Shown: piece by piece, positions 15,072 to 24,951 of the stretch
Layout of the letters: every line of letters starts with the position of its first letter
Position numbering within the stretch: position 1 is the stretch's first letter
From: JBJHBP01 sp050485645
GTDB taxonomy: Bacteria; Pseudomonadota; Gammaproteobacteria; Steroidobacterales; Rariloculaceae
Direction: 5' to 3'
Assembly: GCA_050485645.1 (NCBI GenBank)
Contig: JBJHBT010000002.1
Coordinates: forward strand, 1-64,000
DNA: 64,000 nucleotides
Translations under genes and position numbers: made by a program
The notes under the pieces: generated by a model
What the model was told of the DNA's origin: nothing
Databases searched by the model: none
Seen by the model: only the letters and a program-made list of their open reading frames with translations

Positions 15072-16886
15072 TCAACTATCGAGCGGAAAGTGGCAGGCGA
15101 CCTCTCTGCCGTCTCCGGCCGGCGCCATGCACGGCGTCTGCGTCCGGCAGCGCTCCCTGGCATGGGCACAGCGTGCATGAAACCTGCATCCTGGCCCGTT
15201 CGTGAACGGTGACGCAGGCACTTCGTCGACCAGAATCGGCTGCGCTCGTCGGGGTAGTGAATCCGGGTGTTCGGACGGGACACTGACGAGCAGTGCCGCC
15301 GTATACGGGTGACACGGCCGCCTCAGCACCGCATCCACCGGGCCGATCTCGCACAGCGCGCCCGCATACATCACAGCCACGCGGTCACAGAGCCTCCCGA
15401 CCAGCGCGATGTCATGCGAAATGAACAGGCAGGATAGCCCGGTGTCGTTTCGCAACCGTGCGAACAGCGCCAGCATCTGCGCCTGAATCCGCACATCCAG
15501 CGACGACAGCGCTTCATCGCAGATGATCAGTTTCGGTTCCGCAGCCAGTGCCCGCGCAATGGCCACACGCTGGCATTCGCCACCCGACAGCTCTGCCGGA
15601 CGCCGCGACGCGTACGTCGAAGCCGGAAGATCAACAAGCTCCAGCAGCCGGGCAACCGTGCGCCGGCGCTCGGCGCGATCTGCCATGCCGAACCCTGTCA
15701 GCGGTTCCTCGACGATCGAGGCCACGCGCCAGGTCGGGTTCAACGACGCATACGGATCCTGAAATACCATCTGCATGCGCTGGCGGGCCACCGTCAGCGT
15801 TCGCCCGCGCAACCGGGTCAGTTCAGCACCATTGAAGCGAACGGCCCCAGATGCCGGTGGCGGAATCTGCAGCACTGCTCTGGCCAGTGAGGACTTCCCC
15901 GAACCGTTTTCGCCGACGAGTCCGAGCGCCTCCCCCGCATGAACCTCGAACGATACGCCACGTACCGCCTTTACGATGCGTGGCGCATTCGGAACACTGC
16001 GCGATCCGTCCACCCGAAAGCGCTGAACCAGATCCCGCACCACGAGCAGGGGCGGCACCTGTCTTGTGATGCCCGGCGTAGGCCGCATTGCCACTGGCTG
16101 GACGGCATTCAGCAAAGACTTCGTATAGGTATCGCGGGGTGACGCGAACATTCGAGATACAGGCGCGTACTCCACGGCCCGTCCCGCACGCATCACGAGC
16201 ACGTCGTCTGCGATGTTCGCGGTGAGCCTTAGATCGTGACAGATCATGATCAATGCCATGCCCAGTTCCTGCTGGACACGGTGAAGATGTTTCAGAACCT
16301 GTGCCTGGGTGATGACATCCAGTGATCGCGTCGCCTCATCGGCGATCAACACCTTTGGCCTGGCGGCGATCGCCAGTGCCAGCATCACACGCTGCCGCAT
16401 GCCCCCGGAAAGCTCGTGCGGATACGCAAGCACACGCCCCTTCGGTTCATCGATTCCAAGCAGCTGCAGCAGTTCGATGGCCCGGCGGCCCGCAGCCTGT
16501 CGGTTGCAGCCTTCGTGCAACCGCACGGTTTCCGCGATCTGACGGCCAACGCGCATTACCGGGTTCAGCGCACGGTCCGGGTCCTGAAACACGATGGCGA
16601 TGTCGCGGCCGCGATGTGCGCGCATCCGCTTCTCGCTCAGACCGATCAGCTCCACGCCGTTCAGCCAAACCGATCCGGCCACCGTCGCCCCGTGCGGCAG
16701 CAATCCGAGCAGGGCCCTGCAGGCCACGGTTTTTCCGGCGCCGGACTCGCCGACGATCGCGAGCGTCTTGCCCGCGTGCAGCTCGTAGCACAGCCCATCA
16801 ACCGCCGTGATGACGCTGTTCCCGTGCCGGAACCGGACGGTCAGCGCCTGCGTGACCAGCAGCGGATTCGTGTTCGCAAGCGGCAT
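15072..16886 (-). CDS. Fused double ATP-binding protein of an oligopeptide ABC transporter (DppD-DppF type)
   Basis: About 604 residues with two complete ATPase domains. First: Walker A 'GESGAGKT', signature 'LSGGMRQRV', Walker B 'VLIADEATRSLD'. Second: Walker A 'GENGSGKSS', signature 'LSGGECQRV', Walker B 'LIICDEALSSLD'. The C-terminus has the Cys-containing oligopeptide-transporter extension ('GCRFHARCAHARERC'). In most relatives these are two genes; here one chain serves both sites. It follows the permease gene by a few bases (an alternative ATG at 16907 would overlap it). Energises peptide or peptide-like solute import at the inner membrane. Confidence 0.93.
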   Translation of the reverse strand: MPLANTNPLLVTQALTVRFRHGNSVITAVDGLCYELHAGKTLAIVGESGAGKTVACRALLGLLPHGATVAGSVWLNGVELIGLSEKRMRAHRGRDIAIVFQDPDRALNPVMRVGRQIAETVRLHEGCNRQAAGRRAIELLQLLGIDEPKGRVLAYPHELSGGMRQRVMLALAIAARPKVLIADEATRSLDVITQAQVLKHLHRVQQELGMALIMICHDLRLTANIADDVLVMRAGRAVEYAPVSRMFASPRDTYTKSLLNAVQPVAMRPTPGITRQVPPLLVVRDLVQRFRVDGSRSVPNAPRIVKAVRGVSFEVHAGEALGLVGENGSGKSSLARAVLQIPPPASGAVRFNGAELTRLRGRTLTVARQRMQMVFQDPYASLNPTWRVASIVEEPLTGFGMADRAERRRTVARLLELVDLPASTYASRRPAELSGGECQRVAIARALAAEPKLIICDEALSSLDVRIQAQMLALFARLRNDTGLSCLFISHDIALVGRLCDRVAVMYAGALCEIGPVDAVLRRPCHPYTAALLVSVPSEHPDSLPRRAQPILVDEVPASPFTNGPGCRFHARCAHARERCRTQTPCMAPAGDGREVACHFPLDS

Positions 16887-16891
16887 GGCAC

Positions 16892-17797
16892 TCAACGTCT
16901 GCCCCATCGCTCACGCAACGCTTCGCCGAGCAGATTGCAGGCGAGTACGGTTACAAACAGCAGCGTGCCGGGCAGCAACAGCAGACCCGGCCGAACCGCG
17001 AGCACATGCTGGCCCTGGGCGATCATGCCACCCCAGCTGGGCGCGGGTGCCGGGATGCCGAGCCCCAGGTAGCTCAGTGCGCCTTCGAGGATGATCACGA
17101 TGCCCATGCCCAGCAGCGCGAAACTGACCAGCTGAGGCAGAACGTTCGGAACGATATGGCGCACCATCACGGCCAGGGCACCGGTGCCCGACAGGCCCGC
17201 CGCAAGGATGAATGGCTGGTCGCGCAGGCGTAAGGTTGCAGCCCGTGCGATACGCGCGAATGCCGGGATGCTCAGGACGGTGAGCGCGGCCACGGTGTTC
17301 ACGGGGCTCTGGCCCAGTGACCAGGCCACCACCAGCACCAGTACCAGCGACGGGAACGCCACGAGCACGTCGACCAGACGCATGATCACCGAGTCGATCA
17401 CACCTCGAACATAGGCGCTGAAGATCCCAAGCAGCCCGCCCACTACCAGTCCGGCAAGATTCACCGCGATCGCTATGGATAACGATGTACGCCCGCCATG
17501 CAGGAGCCTGGCCAACACGTCGTTGCCGTTCATGTCGGTGCCCAGAAGATGTCCGGCAGACCAGATCGGCAGGTTCGCGTTCAACGGAGTTCCACCTGTT
17601 GGCGGATGCAGCGGAAACACGGCAGGCACGATGAAGCAGGCCACCACGATCGCGGTCAGCACCACAGCCGGAACGATGATGTCCAGCGAAATCGTCGGCC
17701 CTCTTCGTAACAGAGGTCGTAGCAGAGGTCGTAACGCCGGTGAGCCAGCCCTGCCCGGCTCGCGTGTTTCCGCATTCTGCCCCAGGTCAGCGGCCAT
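16892..17797 (-). CDS. Oligopeptide ABC transporter permease (DppC type)
   Basis: 301 residues, family-typical length. N-terminal Arg/Pro-rich segment, then about six membrane helices, with the domain start 'GHLLGTDMNGNDVLARLLHGGRTSL' and the ATPase-contact loop 'AARGLS'-like 'LAAGLSGTGALAVMVRHIVPN' that are standard for DppC/OppC. Overlaps the end of the dppB-like gene by 11 nt and precedes the ATPase gene, so the three are one operon. The Leu-Arg repeat 'RPLLRPLLRR' comes from a short duplicated DNA stretch. Confidence 0.93.
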   Translation of the reverse strand: MAADLGQNAETREPGRAGSPALRPLLRPLLRRGPTISLDIIVPAVVLTAIVVACFIVPAVFPLHPPTGGTPLNANLPIWSAGHLLGTDMNGNDVLARLLHGGRTSLSIAIAVNLAGLVVGGLLGIFSAYVRGVIDSVIMRLVDVLVAFPSLVLVLVVAWSLGQSPVNTVAALTVLSIPAFARIARAATLRLRDQPFILAAGLSGTGALAVMVRHIVPNVLPQLVSFALLGMGIVIILEGALSYLGLGIPAPAPSWGGMIAQGQHVLAVRPGLLLLPGTLLFVTVLACNLLGEALRERWGRR

Positions 17798-18785
17798 GTC
17801 GTATCCGTGGATCGAGCGTCGCGTATAACATGTCCACCATCAGGTTGGCGCAGATGGTGATGAATGTCAGCACCAGTACGATGGCCTGAATCACTACCAC
17901 GTCCCGCGTCGCAATCGCCTGCAGCAGCAGCTGCCCGAGTCCGGGCAACGCGAATATCTGCTCGATCACGACCGTCCCGCCGACCAGTGCGCCGAAGTTC
18001 AGGCCCACCAGCGTCAGCAGCCCGAACGCCGAATTCGGCATCGCGTGACGAATCAGAATACGCCAGGGTCCAAGCCCTCTCGATTTCGCGGCCACCACGA
18101 ACTCCTGACCGTTCAGCTGTTCGATCAGGTCCGCTCTCAGGAATCGTGCGTAAAAGCACAGCAACGGCAATGCAATCGACACGGCCGGCAGCACCAGTGA
18201 ACGCAGATGCCCGGCAACGCCACCACTGACGGGCACGTAACCGAAAGACGGAAGCAGCCCGGCGTACACCGCGAACAGCAGCACCAGCACCAGCGCGAGC
18301 ACGTAGTTCGCCATCGACACGCCGGCCATCGTAAAGACGGCCGCCATCCGATCGACTGCCCCGCCAGGCCAACGCGCCGACATCAGTGCGAGCGGAATGG
18401 CGAGCGCAAGCGCAACAACGAAGGCGTACACAACCAGCGCCAGCGTGACGGGCAGCCGATCGGCGATTAATGACGACACCGGCTGGCCGCTGACCGGGGA
18501 ACGCCCGAAATCGGCGCGCAGTACACTCGTGAGCCAGCTCACGTATCGCTCGGTTAACGGGCGATCCAGACCCAGTTCGGCCTCAAGGCGGGCCACCTGT
18601 TCTTCCGTGGCCTCCGGCCCCGCCAGCTGCCGTGCCGCGTTGCCAGGCAGCAGGTCAACAACCAGGAACGCGAGGACGCTTGCCAGCAGCAGTACCGGGA
18701 CAGCGGCCAGCAGCCTTCGTCCGATCAGCCGCAGCGAAGGTGACCACTTACCGCAACCGGCGACCTCTAGCCATAGACTTGCCAA
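17787..18785 (-). CDS. Oligopeptide ABC transporter permease (DppB type)
   Basis: About 333 residues with the DppB/OppB hallmarks: 'RRLLAAVPVLLLASVLAFLVVDLLPG' at the start, 'ELGLDRPLTERYVSWL', 'DFGRSP', and the ATPase-contact loop 'AAKSRGLGPWRILIRHAMPN'. Start choice is uncertain: TTG at 18785 has AAGGA just upstream and avoids overlap with the sulfotransferase gene; a GTG at 18893 would overlap it by 40 nt and add an unusual tail. Part of the minus-strand series from 21032 to 15072. Confidence 0.9.
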   Translation of the reverse strand: MASLWLEVAGCGKWSPSLRLIGRRLLAAVPVLLLASVLAFLVVDLLPGNAARQLAGPEATEEQVARLEAELGLDRPLTERYVSWLTSVLRADFGRSPVSGQPVSSLIADRLPVTLALVVYAFVVALALAIPLALMSARWPGGAVDRMAAVFTMAGVSMANYVLALVLVLLFAVYAGLLPSFGYVPVSGGVAGHLRSLVLPAVSIALPLLCFYARFLRADLIEQLNGQEFVVAAKSRGLGPWRILIRHAMPNSAFGLLTLVGLNFGALVGGTVVIEQIFALPGLGQLLLQAIATRDVVVIQAIVLVLTFITICANLMVDMLYATLDPRIRHGR

Positions 18786-18853
18786 CCAGTCCTTCGGCTT
18801 CGGCTCGCGGATTCGGGTACTGTTACACACAGAGAGTACCTTCGTCGGTCGGC

Positions 18854-19821
<968 letters not shown>

Positions 19822-19825
<4 letters not shown>

Positions 19826-20772
19826 GGGCCGCGCCTGCCCGAACGATAGACCGGATGGCTCAGCACAGCCTTTTCAGCGGCGACTCTGCTCTCCGGGATT
19901 GATTCACCGTCCGATGGAAAATGCGCAAGAATCGTGGCGAAGCGCTCCTCAACGCCGCGGCGGTATTCGGGGTGCGTGAGAATGTACATGTCATTGCGGA
20001 CCACGCCCTCCAGCACCTTGCGGCCGCATTCGAGCGGGTCCATGCCGTTCTGCATGAAACGCTCGGCGCGGCTGGCGGCTTCGTCGTCAATCGGTGTGTC
20101 CGCGTTACCGTTGCAGAGTCGCCGCGGGCGATTGCGATCGCGCAGATAGATTCTGGAGCGGACGAAGCCGGGACAGAACGCGGAAACGCCAATACCCTGC
20201 GGGGCGAGTTCCGCCCGTAGCGCCTCCATCATTCCCACCACGGCGAATTTCGTGGTCGTATACACGCCGGCATTGGCACCGTGAAACAAGCCGCTCATCG
20301 AGGCCGTGGACACGATGTGCGCAGGCGCACGATGCGAACGCAGGCGCGGCAGAATCACCTGCACGGCGTTGATCACGCCACCGAGATTCACGGACAGCGC
20401 AAACTCCCAGTCTTCGATCGTGGCTTCGGAAATCGGCGTGACAATACCAACCCCGGCATTGCCGACGAGCAGATTCATATGCCCGAAAGCGTTTTCCGTG
20501 TCGTCGGCGGCACGCTGGAGGTCATCGCGGTCTGTTACGTCGGCTTTGATTGCGAGCCATTCAACGGGATAGCGGTTCAGCCGCTCACGGGCGTGCTCGA
20601 GATGATCGTCCGTCAGGTAGGTGATCGCCACTTTCATGCCGGACAGCGCGCAGGCTTCGGCAATACCAAGCCCGATACCACTCGAACCGCCGGTGATGAA
20701 CGCGACCCTGCCAGTCAGGGAATCAAGCGGTGGCCTGACCCGGGACCCGTTGGATGAATTCGTCACAGACAT
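19822..20772 (-). CDS. Short-chain dehydrogenase/reductase
   Basis: 316 residues. Cofactor loop 'TGGSSGIGLG' (about residues 28-37), 'NAGVG' motif, and catalytic 'STASMSG...VYTTTKFA' with Ser, Tyr and Lys in the standard order. C-terminal extension of about 60 residues beyond the classical 250-residue core. Substrate unknown; its place two bases after an acyl carrier protein gene suggests it may reduce or oxidise an ACP-bound or ACP-derived acyl group. GTGA overlap with the sulfotransferase gene downstream. Confidence 0.9.
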
Positions 20773-20774
20773 CG

Positions 20775-21032
20775 TCAGCGCGAGGCCACCAGTTCGCGCA
20801 GGCAGGTCACCAGGTCGGAAACCCTGGGCGCCTCGAGCATGGAGAGTATCTCGTCGGGCGTCAGTTCCAGATCGTACACGGCCTCCACCTGAGCGAACAC
20901 CGATACCAGCGCGAGTGAATCGATGTTCAGATCCAGCAGCGGTGTATCCGGGCGAACCGTTTCGCGATCAACGTTGCAGGCTTGCGCAACCGTGGTTTGG
21001 ATGAAGTCTTCCAGATCAAGTTCGCCGTTCAC
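20775..21032 (-). CDS. Acyl carrier protein
   Basis: 85 residues from the GTG at 21032, with GGGGGTAG 8 nt upstream; the longer ATG frame to 21158 runs through the divergent intergenic region and is not needed. The phosphopantetheine attachment site is 'DLNIDSLALVSV' with Ser39. Length and acidity fit a stand-alone ACP. It is divergent from the AMP-forming ligase at 21160, which is the natural candidate to load it, and heads the operon SDR, sulfotransferase, peptide-type ABC transporter. Confidence 0.9.
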   Translation of the reverse strand: MNGELDLEDFIQTTVAQACNVDRETVRPDTPLLDLNIDSLALVSVFAQVEAVYDLELTPDEILSMLEAPRVSDLVTCLRELVASR

Positions 21033-21159
21033 GATGTCGCTACCCCCTGAACATCCCGCCGGAATCCGGATGCAATCCGGCCGGCCCCATGCTAAATAGT
21101 CTCTGTGTCGGAAACAAGCCGAAAAAGACCGTATTTGACGTGATGAAGAGGAGAACATT
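21033..21159 (+). promoter_or_regulatory. Divergent promoter region between ACP operon and ligase gene
   Basis: 127 bp that must contain both promoters. It holds two AATCCGG direct repeats (about 21062-21082) embedded in a partly palindromic GC-rich stretch, a plausible binding site for a regulator. Core promoter hexamers are weak and I cannot place them with confidence. Confidence 0.4.
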
Positions 21160-22686
21160 GTGACCAGTCCGGTCGGATTTCACCATTTCGCTGAACGGAG
21201 TCCGGATGCCATCGCGGTCGTGGACGCCGACGACAGACAGTGGTCGCGTGGAGAACTGTATGCACTGACAAATCAGCTGACGCGGGCGCTTCGTCACGAA
21301 GGGCTTGCACCCGGGGAGGCGATCGCGATCATCGCACCTAACTGCGCCGAGTACATCGCCGTGTACCATGCCGGTCTGTACGCCGGCCTGCAGGTGGTTC
21401 CGGTTAACTGGCATCTGGCAGACGACGAAATCACGTTCATTCTCGGCGACTCCCGGGCACGAGCGGTCGTCGTCCACGAAGACCTCGGCTCCCGGCGAAT
21501 TGCGACGATTCTGAAAGCCAGCGCAATGGCGACGCTCAGAATCGCAATCGGCCAGGCCGATGGCTTTCTTTCATTGACGACATTCTGCGGCTCCTTCGGC
21601 AGTGAACGCCCGGAAGCTGGCACAACAGGCCGCATGATGGCCTACACGTCGGCCACGACAGGCCGGCCGAAGGCTGTGCTGCTGCCGCCCACAAACCGGG
21701 ACGAGGCCCTTGCACGGCGTGTTACCGCCAACCGGCAGGTCGGCATCCTCCCGGAGGACGGCAATGTGAACCTCTGCGCCTCTATGCTGTACCACTCCGC
21801 CCCGCTGGGCGGCGTCGAACTCGCGCTGCACCTGGGACACCGGGTGATACTGACGAAGCGCTGGGAAGCCGAGCGGCTGCTGGCACTGATCGATCAGCAT
21901 CGTGTAACGACTACGTTTTTTGTGCCGACGATGTTCGTACGGCTCATCAAGCTGCCGCAGGCCATCAAGGAACGATACTCAACCAAGTCGCTACGGTTCG
22001 TTGCACACGGCGCGGCACCCTGCCCGCCCGATATCAAGCGACAGATGATCGAATGGTGGGGCGAGGTGATCTGGGAGTCATATGGCGCCACCGAGGTTCA
22101 GGGCACCATCGCCAACACGCGAGACTGGCTGCGCTATCCGGGTACGGTGGGCCGCCCGTTGCCCGACTCCGACGTAAAGATTCTGAACGACGCCGGTGAA
22201 GAGCTACCGCCCAATGAAGTGGGGCACATTTATATGAAGCCACACACCGGTGATCGATTCAGCTACAAGGGCAATCCGGAAGCAACGCAACAGCGCTATC
22301 GTGGCGACTACATATCCGCAGGCGATTTCGGCTACGTCAACGAGGACGGCTTCCTGTTCCTGTGTGATCGCAGTGAAGACCTGATCATCTCCTCGGGCAT
22401 GAACATCTACCCGGCCGAAATCGAAGCCGCGCTGATCCAGCACCCGGCCGTGATCGACTGCGCGGTGATCGGTGTGCCCCACGCGGTACTGGGCTCGGTG
22501 CCGAAGGCGTTCGTACAGACCGGAACTGGCGTCGTGACCGGACCTGCGCTGAAAGCGGACCTGCTGAGCTTCGTGGCTGAACGGATCGCCGCCGCGAAGC
22601 TGCCGAAACGCATCGAGTTCGTCGATACCCTGCCGCGCGATCCAAACGGGAAGCTGTTCAGGCGGCGGTTGCAGGACGGTACGTGA
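21160..22686 (+). CDS. AMP-forming acyl-CoA/acyl-ACP ligase
   Basis: 508 residues of the ANL adenylating family. GTG start with GAGGAG 6 nt upstream. Core motifs: A3 'MAYTSATTGRPKAV', A5 'YGATEVQG', A7 'SAGDFGYVNEDGFLFLCDRSEDLI', hinge, and A10 'PRDPNGKLFRRRL' with the catalytic Lys. The 'TSATTGRPK' loop is a less usual version of TSGTTGxPK. The enzyme would activate a carboxylate as an acyl-adenylate; the acceptor may be CoA or the ACP encoded divergently. Substrate not predictable from sequence alone. Confidence 0.92.
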   Translation: MTSPVGFHHFAERSPDAIAVVDADDRQWSRGELYALTNQLTRALRHEGLAPGEAIAIIAPNCAEYIAVYHAGLYAGLQVVPVNWHLADDEITFILGDSRARAVVVHEDLGSRRIATILKASAMATLRIAIGQADGFLSLTTFCGSFGSERPEAGTTGRMMAYTSATTGRPKAVLLPPTNRDEALARRVTANRQVGILPEDGNVNLCASMLYHSAPLGGVELALHLGHRVILTKRWEAERLLALIDQHRVTTTFFVPTMFVRLIKLPQAIKERYSTKSLRFVAHGAAPCPPDIKRQMIEWWGEVIWESYGATEVQGTIANTRDWLRYPGTVGRPLPDSDVKILNDAGEELPPNEVGHIYMKPHTGDRFSYKGNPEATQQRYRGDYISAGDFGYVNEDGFLFLCDRSEDLIISSGMNIYPAEIEAALIQHPAVIDCAVIGVPHAVLGSVPKAFVQTGTGVVTGPALKADLLSFVAERIAAAKLPKRIEFVDTLPRDPNGKLFRRRLQDGT

Positions 22687-22699
22687 AGCTGAATTAAAC

Positions 22700-22862
22700 A
22701 GCCGGCGGACGGCCTGCGGATTTTTTCAACGTTCATCACAGCCGCGTCCTGATGCAGATAGCTGGATCGAAACCTGTCACCGGCATCCGACCGTGCCTTG
22801 CGCGCCTGCGCCACGCATCGCTGTACGGCGGTTATCTTCTGAATCGCCGTGTCATCGCTCAT
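22700..22862 (-). pseudogene. HepT-like toxin, N-terminal fragment
   Basis: Starts with ATG in an ATGA overlap with the MntA-like remnant, as in intact MntA/HepT pairs. The first 45 or so residues fit the family ('AIQKITAVQRCVAQARK', 'SSYLHQDAAVMNVEKI'), but the sequence then passes into unrelated codons and the frame runs into the antisense of the ligase gene. The RX4-6HxY active-site region of HepT RNases is missing, so it is not functional. Confidence 0.7.
22702..22726 (+). terminator. Possible intrinsic terminator after the ligase gene
   Basis: An imperfect GC-rich hairpin (CCGGCGG with CCTGCGG) followed directly by TTTTTT at 22721-22726. The stem has mismatches, so support is modest. 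It overlaps the end of the HepT remnant on the other strand. Confidence 0.4.
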
Positions 22863-23089
22863 GGCCCGTAGCCCGTCCCGGTCCGCCTGAACTGTTCAAG
22901 AAGCTCCCTGAGCTCTTCACGGTGCCTGGCATAGCGGCTCATGGCGGAAGCTTCCCATGCCAGCACTTGATCCGCGTCGCGCTCGAACAGCGTCCTGCCG
23001 TAGGCATAGATCGCCAACGCATCGGGAAACTCGTCGAGCAGCGTGGCCCGGGCAGCACTGAACAGCCGCTCACGTTCGGATTCAGTCAT
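22859..23089 (-). pseudogene. MntA-type nucleotidyltransferase antitoxin with internal deletion
   Basis: The N-terminus ('LDEFPDALAIYAYG') matches the start of minimal nucleotidyltransferases, where it should continue with a GSxxxGxxxxxSDxD catalytic segment. Instead the next residues are 'RTLFERDADQVLAWEASAMSRYARHR', which look like the C-terminal helices of the same family. About 60 internal residues, including the whole active site, are missing while the frame is kept. The product would be 76 residues without catalytic capacity. Both members of the pair are therefore damaged. Confidence 0.65.
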
Positions 23090-23132
23090 GCCGGTACTGT
23101 CGATTGGGGTTCGGCGGGTGTCAAGGGCCAAA

Positions 23133-23360
23133 CTATGCCAGATGCTCTTTGCTCGTAGAGAGATCCTTCGGCCCGCCCCGGAACCTGCCTGAGCTTTTTC
23201 CGGCGACATCCAACGCGCTGCGTTCGGGGTTGAGCTCACGTTGTATCAGGCGAAGGCCCTCACGAACCAGATCGGACTCCGACCGGCCGGTCCGCTTCTT
23301 CAGCTCATCGAGAACGGCCCGGTCTTCTTTGCTCAGGCGGGTATGAATGTACCTTTTCAT
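23133..23360 (-). CDS. Ribbon-helix-helix antitoxin-like protein, orphan
   Basis: 75 residues starting 'MKRYIHTRLSKEDRAVLDELKKRTGRSESDLVREGLRLI', the CopG/RHH DNA-binding fold, followed by a tail ('PKDLSTSKEHLA') like that of antitoxins that pair with PIN toxins. No toxin gene follows: the next gene downstream is the damaged MntA remnant. It is therefore an orphan or has lost its partner. Confidence 0.7.
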   Translation of the reverse strand: MKRYIHTRLSKEDRAVLDELKKRTGRSESDLVREGLRLIQRELNPERSALDVAGKSSGRFRGGPKDLSTSKEHLA

Positions 23361-23437
23361 GGCGGTGAAGTGTGGCATGCCAGGGATTATCCGTGCTACA
23401 GATCCGGCGTGGCAGCCGATGGCTCACCGGCGGAAGG

Positions 23438-23755
23438 TCACACGCCGGCAATGGCAAAGTCCAACGCCGCAATGATCTCCGACCGGTAGCACGCAAGATC
23501 GCAGACTTCCTTGCCCAGTGCCTTCCTGTCGACGCCAGCGATCTGCTGAGTCAGCGCGACATAGTGGCTGGCGGCGATTTCAAGAACGGGACAGAGTTTC
23601 GTGATGACCGCGTCACCCATCGTATCGGCCGGAGCGAGCGGAATCACGATGGTGGTACGCAAGTCATCGAGCAGGTTCGACTGTATGTCAAGCAAGTAGG
23701 GATAGGATTTCTTCGTGGCGCGGTTCGGATTTGCATAGGCTTTGAACTGGGCCAT
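23438..23755 (-). CDS. ccdB: CcdB toxin
   Basis: 105 residues, the family length. 'YLLDIQSNLLDDLRTTIVIPL', 'LCPVLEIAASHYVALTQQIAGVD' and the C-terminal 'IIAALDFAIAGV' match CcdB, which poisons DNA gyrase by trapping the cleaved complex. The C-terminal Trp-Gly-Ile-type end needed for gyrase poisoning in F-plasmid CcdB is 'AGV' here. Its ATG overlaps the ccdA stop by one base (TGATG). Confidence 0.88.
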   Translation of the reverse strand: MAQFKAYANPNRATKKSYPYLLDIQSNLLDDLRTTIVIPLAPADTMGDAVITKLCPVLEIAASHYVALTQQIAGVDRKALGKEVCDLACYRSEIIAALDFAIAGV

Positions 23756-24000
23756 CAGAAACGCCTGATGCCATCGCTAAAAACACCGCTCTCCTCCACC
23801 AGCCGGTTATAGGCTTCTATGGAGGTTTCGTTTTCCTGCTTCCAATGCTCTCGCTGCCTTTCGACCACCCGTTCGGCCAAAGCGCTTTCAAGCGTGGCGG
23901 ATAGATTGATGTTCAGCCCCCGGGCTTTGGCGAGCAGATCACTGTTGATGCTCACGTTGGTGGGCTTTTTGGGCGCCTGCACGTCGAAGATCGCATTCAC
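23755..24000 (-). CDS. ccdA: CcdA antitoxin
   Basis: 81 residues from the GTG at 24000, which has GGAGG 6 nt upstream; the ATG at 24042 lies inside the promoter and operator and cannot be the start if transcription begins where predicted. 'KPTNVSINSDLLAKARGLNINLSATLESAL' is the N-terminal RHH operator-binding domain, and 'WKQENETSIEAYNRLVEESGVFSDGIRRF' is the C-terminal CcdB-binding tail. Neutralises CcdB and, with it, represses the operon. Confidence 0.88.
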   Translation of the reverse strand: MNAIFDVQAPKKPTNVSINSDLLAKARGLNINLSATLESALAERVVERQREHWKQENETSIEAYNRLVEESGVFSDGIRRF

Positions 24001-24018
24001 ACCCTTCCTCCCGTGTTT

Positions 24019-24058
24019 CGGATGCGCGTATTCTATGCGCATCCGATTTGCGCATCAA
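24019..24058 (-). promoter_or_regulatory. ccdAB promoter with overlapping operator palindrome
   Basis: On the minus strand TTGATG (24058-24053) and TAGAAT (24035-24030) are 17 nt apart, a good sigma-70 promoter. An inverted repeat with 9-bp perfect arms, CGGATGCGC and GCGCATCCG (24019-24027 and 24037-24045), brackets the -10 box, as expected for autorepression by CcdA/CcdB. Confidence 0.75.
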
Positions 24059-24148
24059 GGCTCCGTCAACACCGCCTTGTTGACGGAATAGCACCCCAAG
24101 GCACCACACTTAGGACCCGGTCTGCGGGATCGGAGATAACGAACGGGC

Positions 24149-24739
24149 TCAGGCGCGCTCGATTCTGTAGACGAAGGCGGGGGGGATGTTGAACGGGGTA
24201 ATACCTTTCAGCGTGGCACGCAGCCCGAGGTCGCGAAGCGTGGATCGGCTCACCGGACAGCGGCCACCGTAGGTGAACTGATACAGACTGCCGCCCGGTG
24301 CCAGCAGGGAGAATGCGCCGGATATCAGCTGTGCCTTGCGGACGCTGGAAAACAGGATCAGCGGCAGACCGCTGATTACGACATCCACTTTGCCCGCGAG
24401 CTCGCTCAGCAGCGAGTCGGCGGCGATCGCATCGCCACAGACCACGTGCGTGCCGGGAAAGCGGTCGCGCAGAAAACCGGCGAAGTTCGCGCTGTGTTCG
24501 ACCAAATAGAGATTCTGCGGCTGCACACCGCTATTGAGGATGGCCGACGTGAACGTGCCGGTACCCGGTCCCAGTTCCACCACGGTGGTATCCGCGGCCA
24601 CTCCGGCAACCATCAGCTTTGCAAGCCCACGACTGCTTGGCGCAACCGCACCGACCCGCAGCGGATCGCGCACCCAGCTGCGGAAAAAGTATGTCAGCGG
24701 ATGATTTGCGGCGCGTTGCCTGAGCGCTGAACCGAACAC
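24149..24739 (-). CDS. SAM-dependent methyltransferase, phospholipid N-methyltransferase-like
   Basis: 196 residues. 'LRVGAVAPSSRGLAKLMV' followed by the SAM motif 'VVELGPGTGTFTSAIL', then 'LYLVEHSANFAGFLRDRFPG' and 'DVVISGLPLILFS', is the layout of PmtA-like enzymes related to rRNA adenine dimethylases. Such enzymes methylate phosphatidylethanolamine, but the family also contains methyltransferases of other substrates. Single-gene unit between the TA cluster and tRNA-Thr. Confidence 0.8.
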   Translation of the reverse strand: MFGSALRQRAANHPLTYFFRSWVRDPLRVGAVAPSSRGLAKLMVAGVAADTTVVELGPGTGTFTSAILNSGVQPQNLYLVEHSANFAGFLRDRFPGTHVVCGDAIAADSLLSELAGKVDVVISGLPLILFSSVRKAQLISGAFSLLAPGGSLYQFTYGGRCPVSRSTLRDLGLRATLKGITPFNIPPAFVYRIERA

Positions 24740-24875
24740 CCTCCCCCCCTTTCTATCCGACTGCGCTCACCTGACGTGAGGCGCTGCGGCCTGAACATGC
24801 CCGTGTGACACGACAGCACAGCATACTAGCAGCTGCGTGAGGCGCTTGCCGCATGTGTGCTTAGCAAGTGAATAT

Positions 24876-24951
24876 TGGTGCCGGAAGAGGGATTCGAACC
24901 CCCGACCCACGCATTACGAATGCGTTGCTCTACCGCCTGAGCTATTCCGGC
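24876..24951 (-). tRNA. tRNA-Thr (anticodon CGT)
   Basis: Minus-strand cloverleaf of 76 nt including an encoded CCA: acceptor GCCGGAA/TTCCGGC, D arm, anticodon stem ACGCA/TGCGT with loop TTCGTAA (anticodon CGT, reads ACG), T arm with GTTCGAATC. The region on its left is a run of toxin-antitoxin remnants, in line with tRNA genes being integration sites, though no attL/attR pair was seen. Confidence 0.97.
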
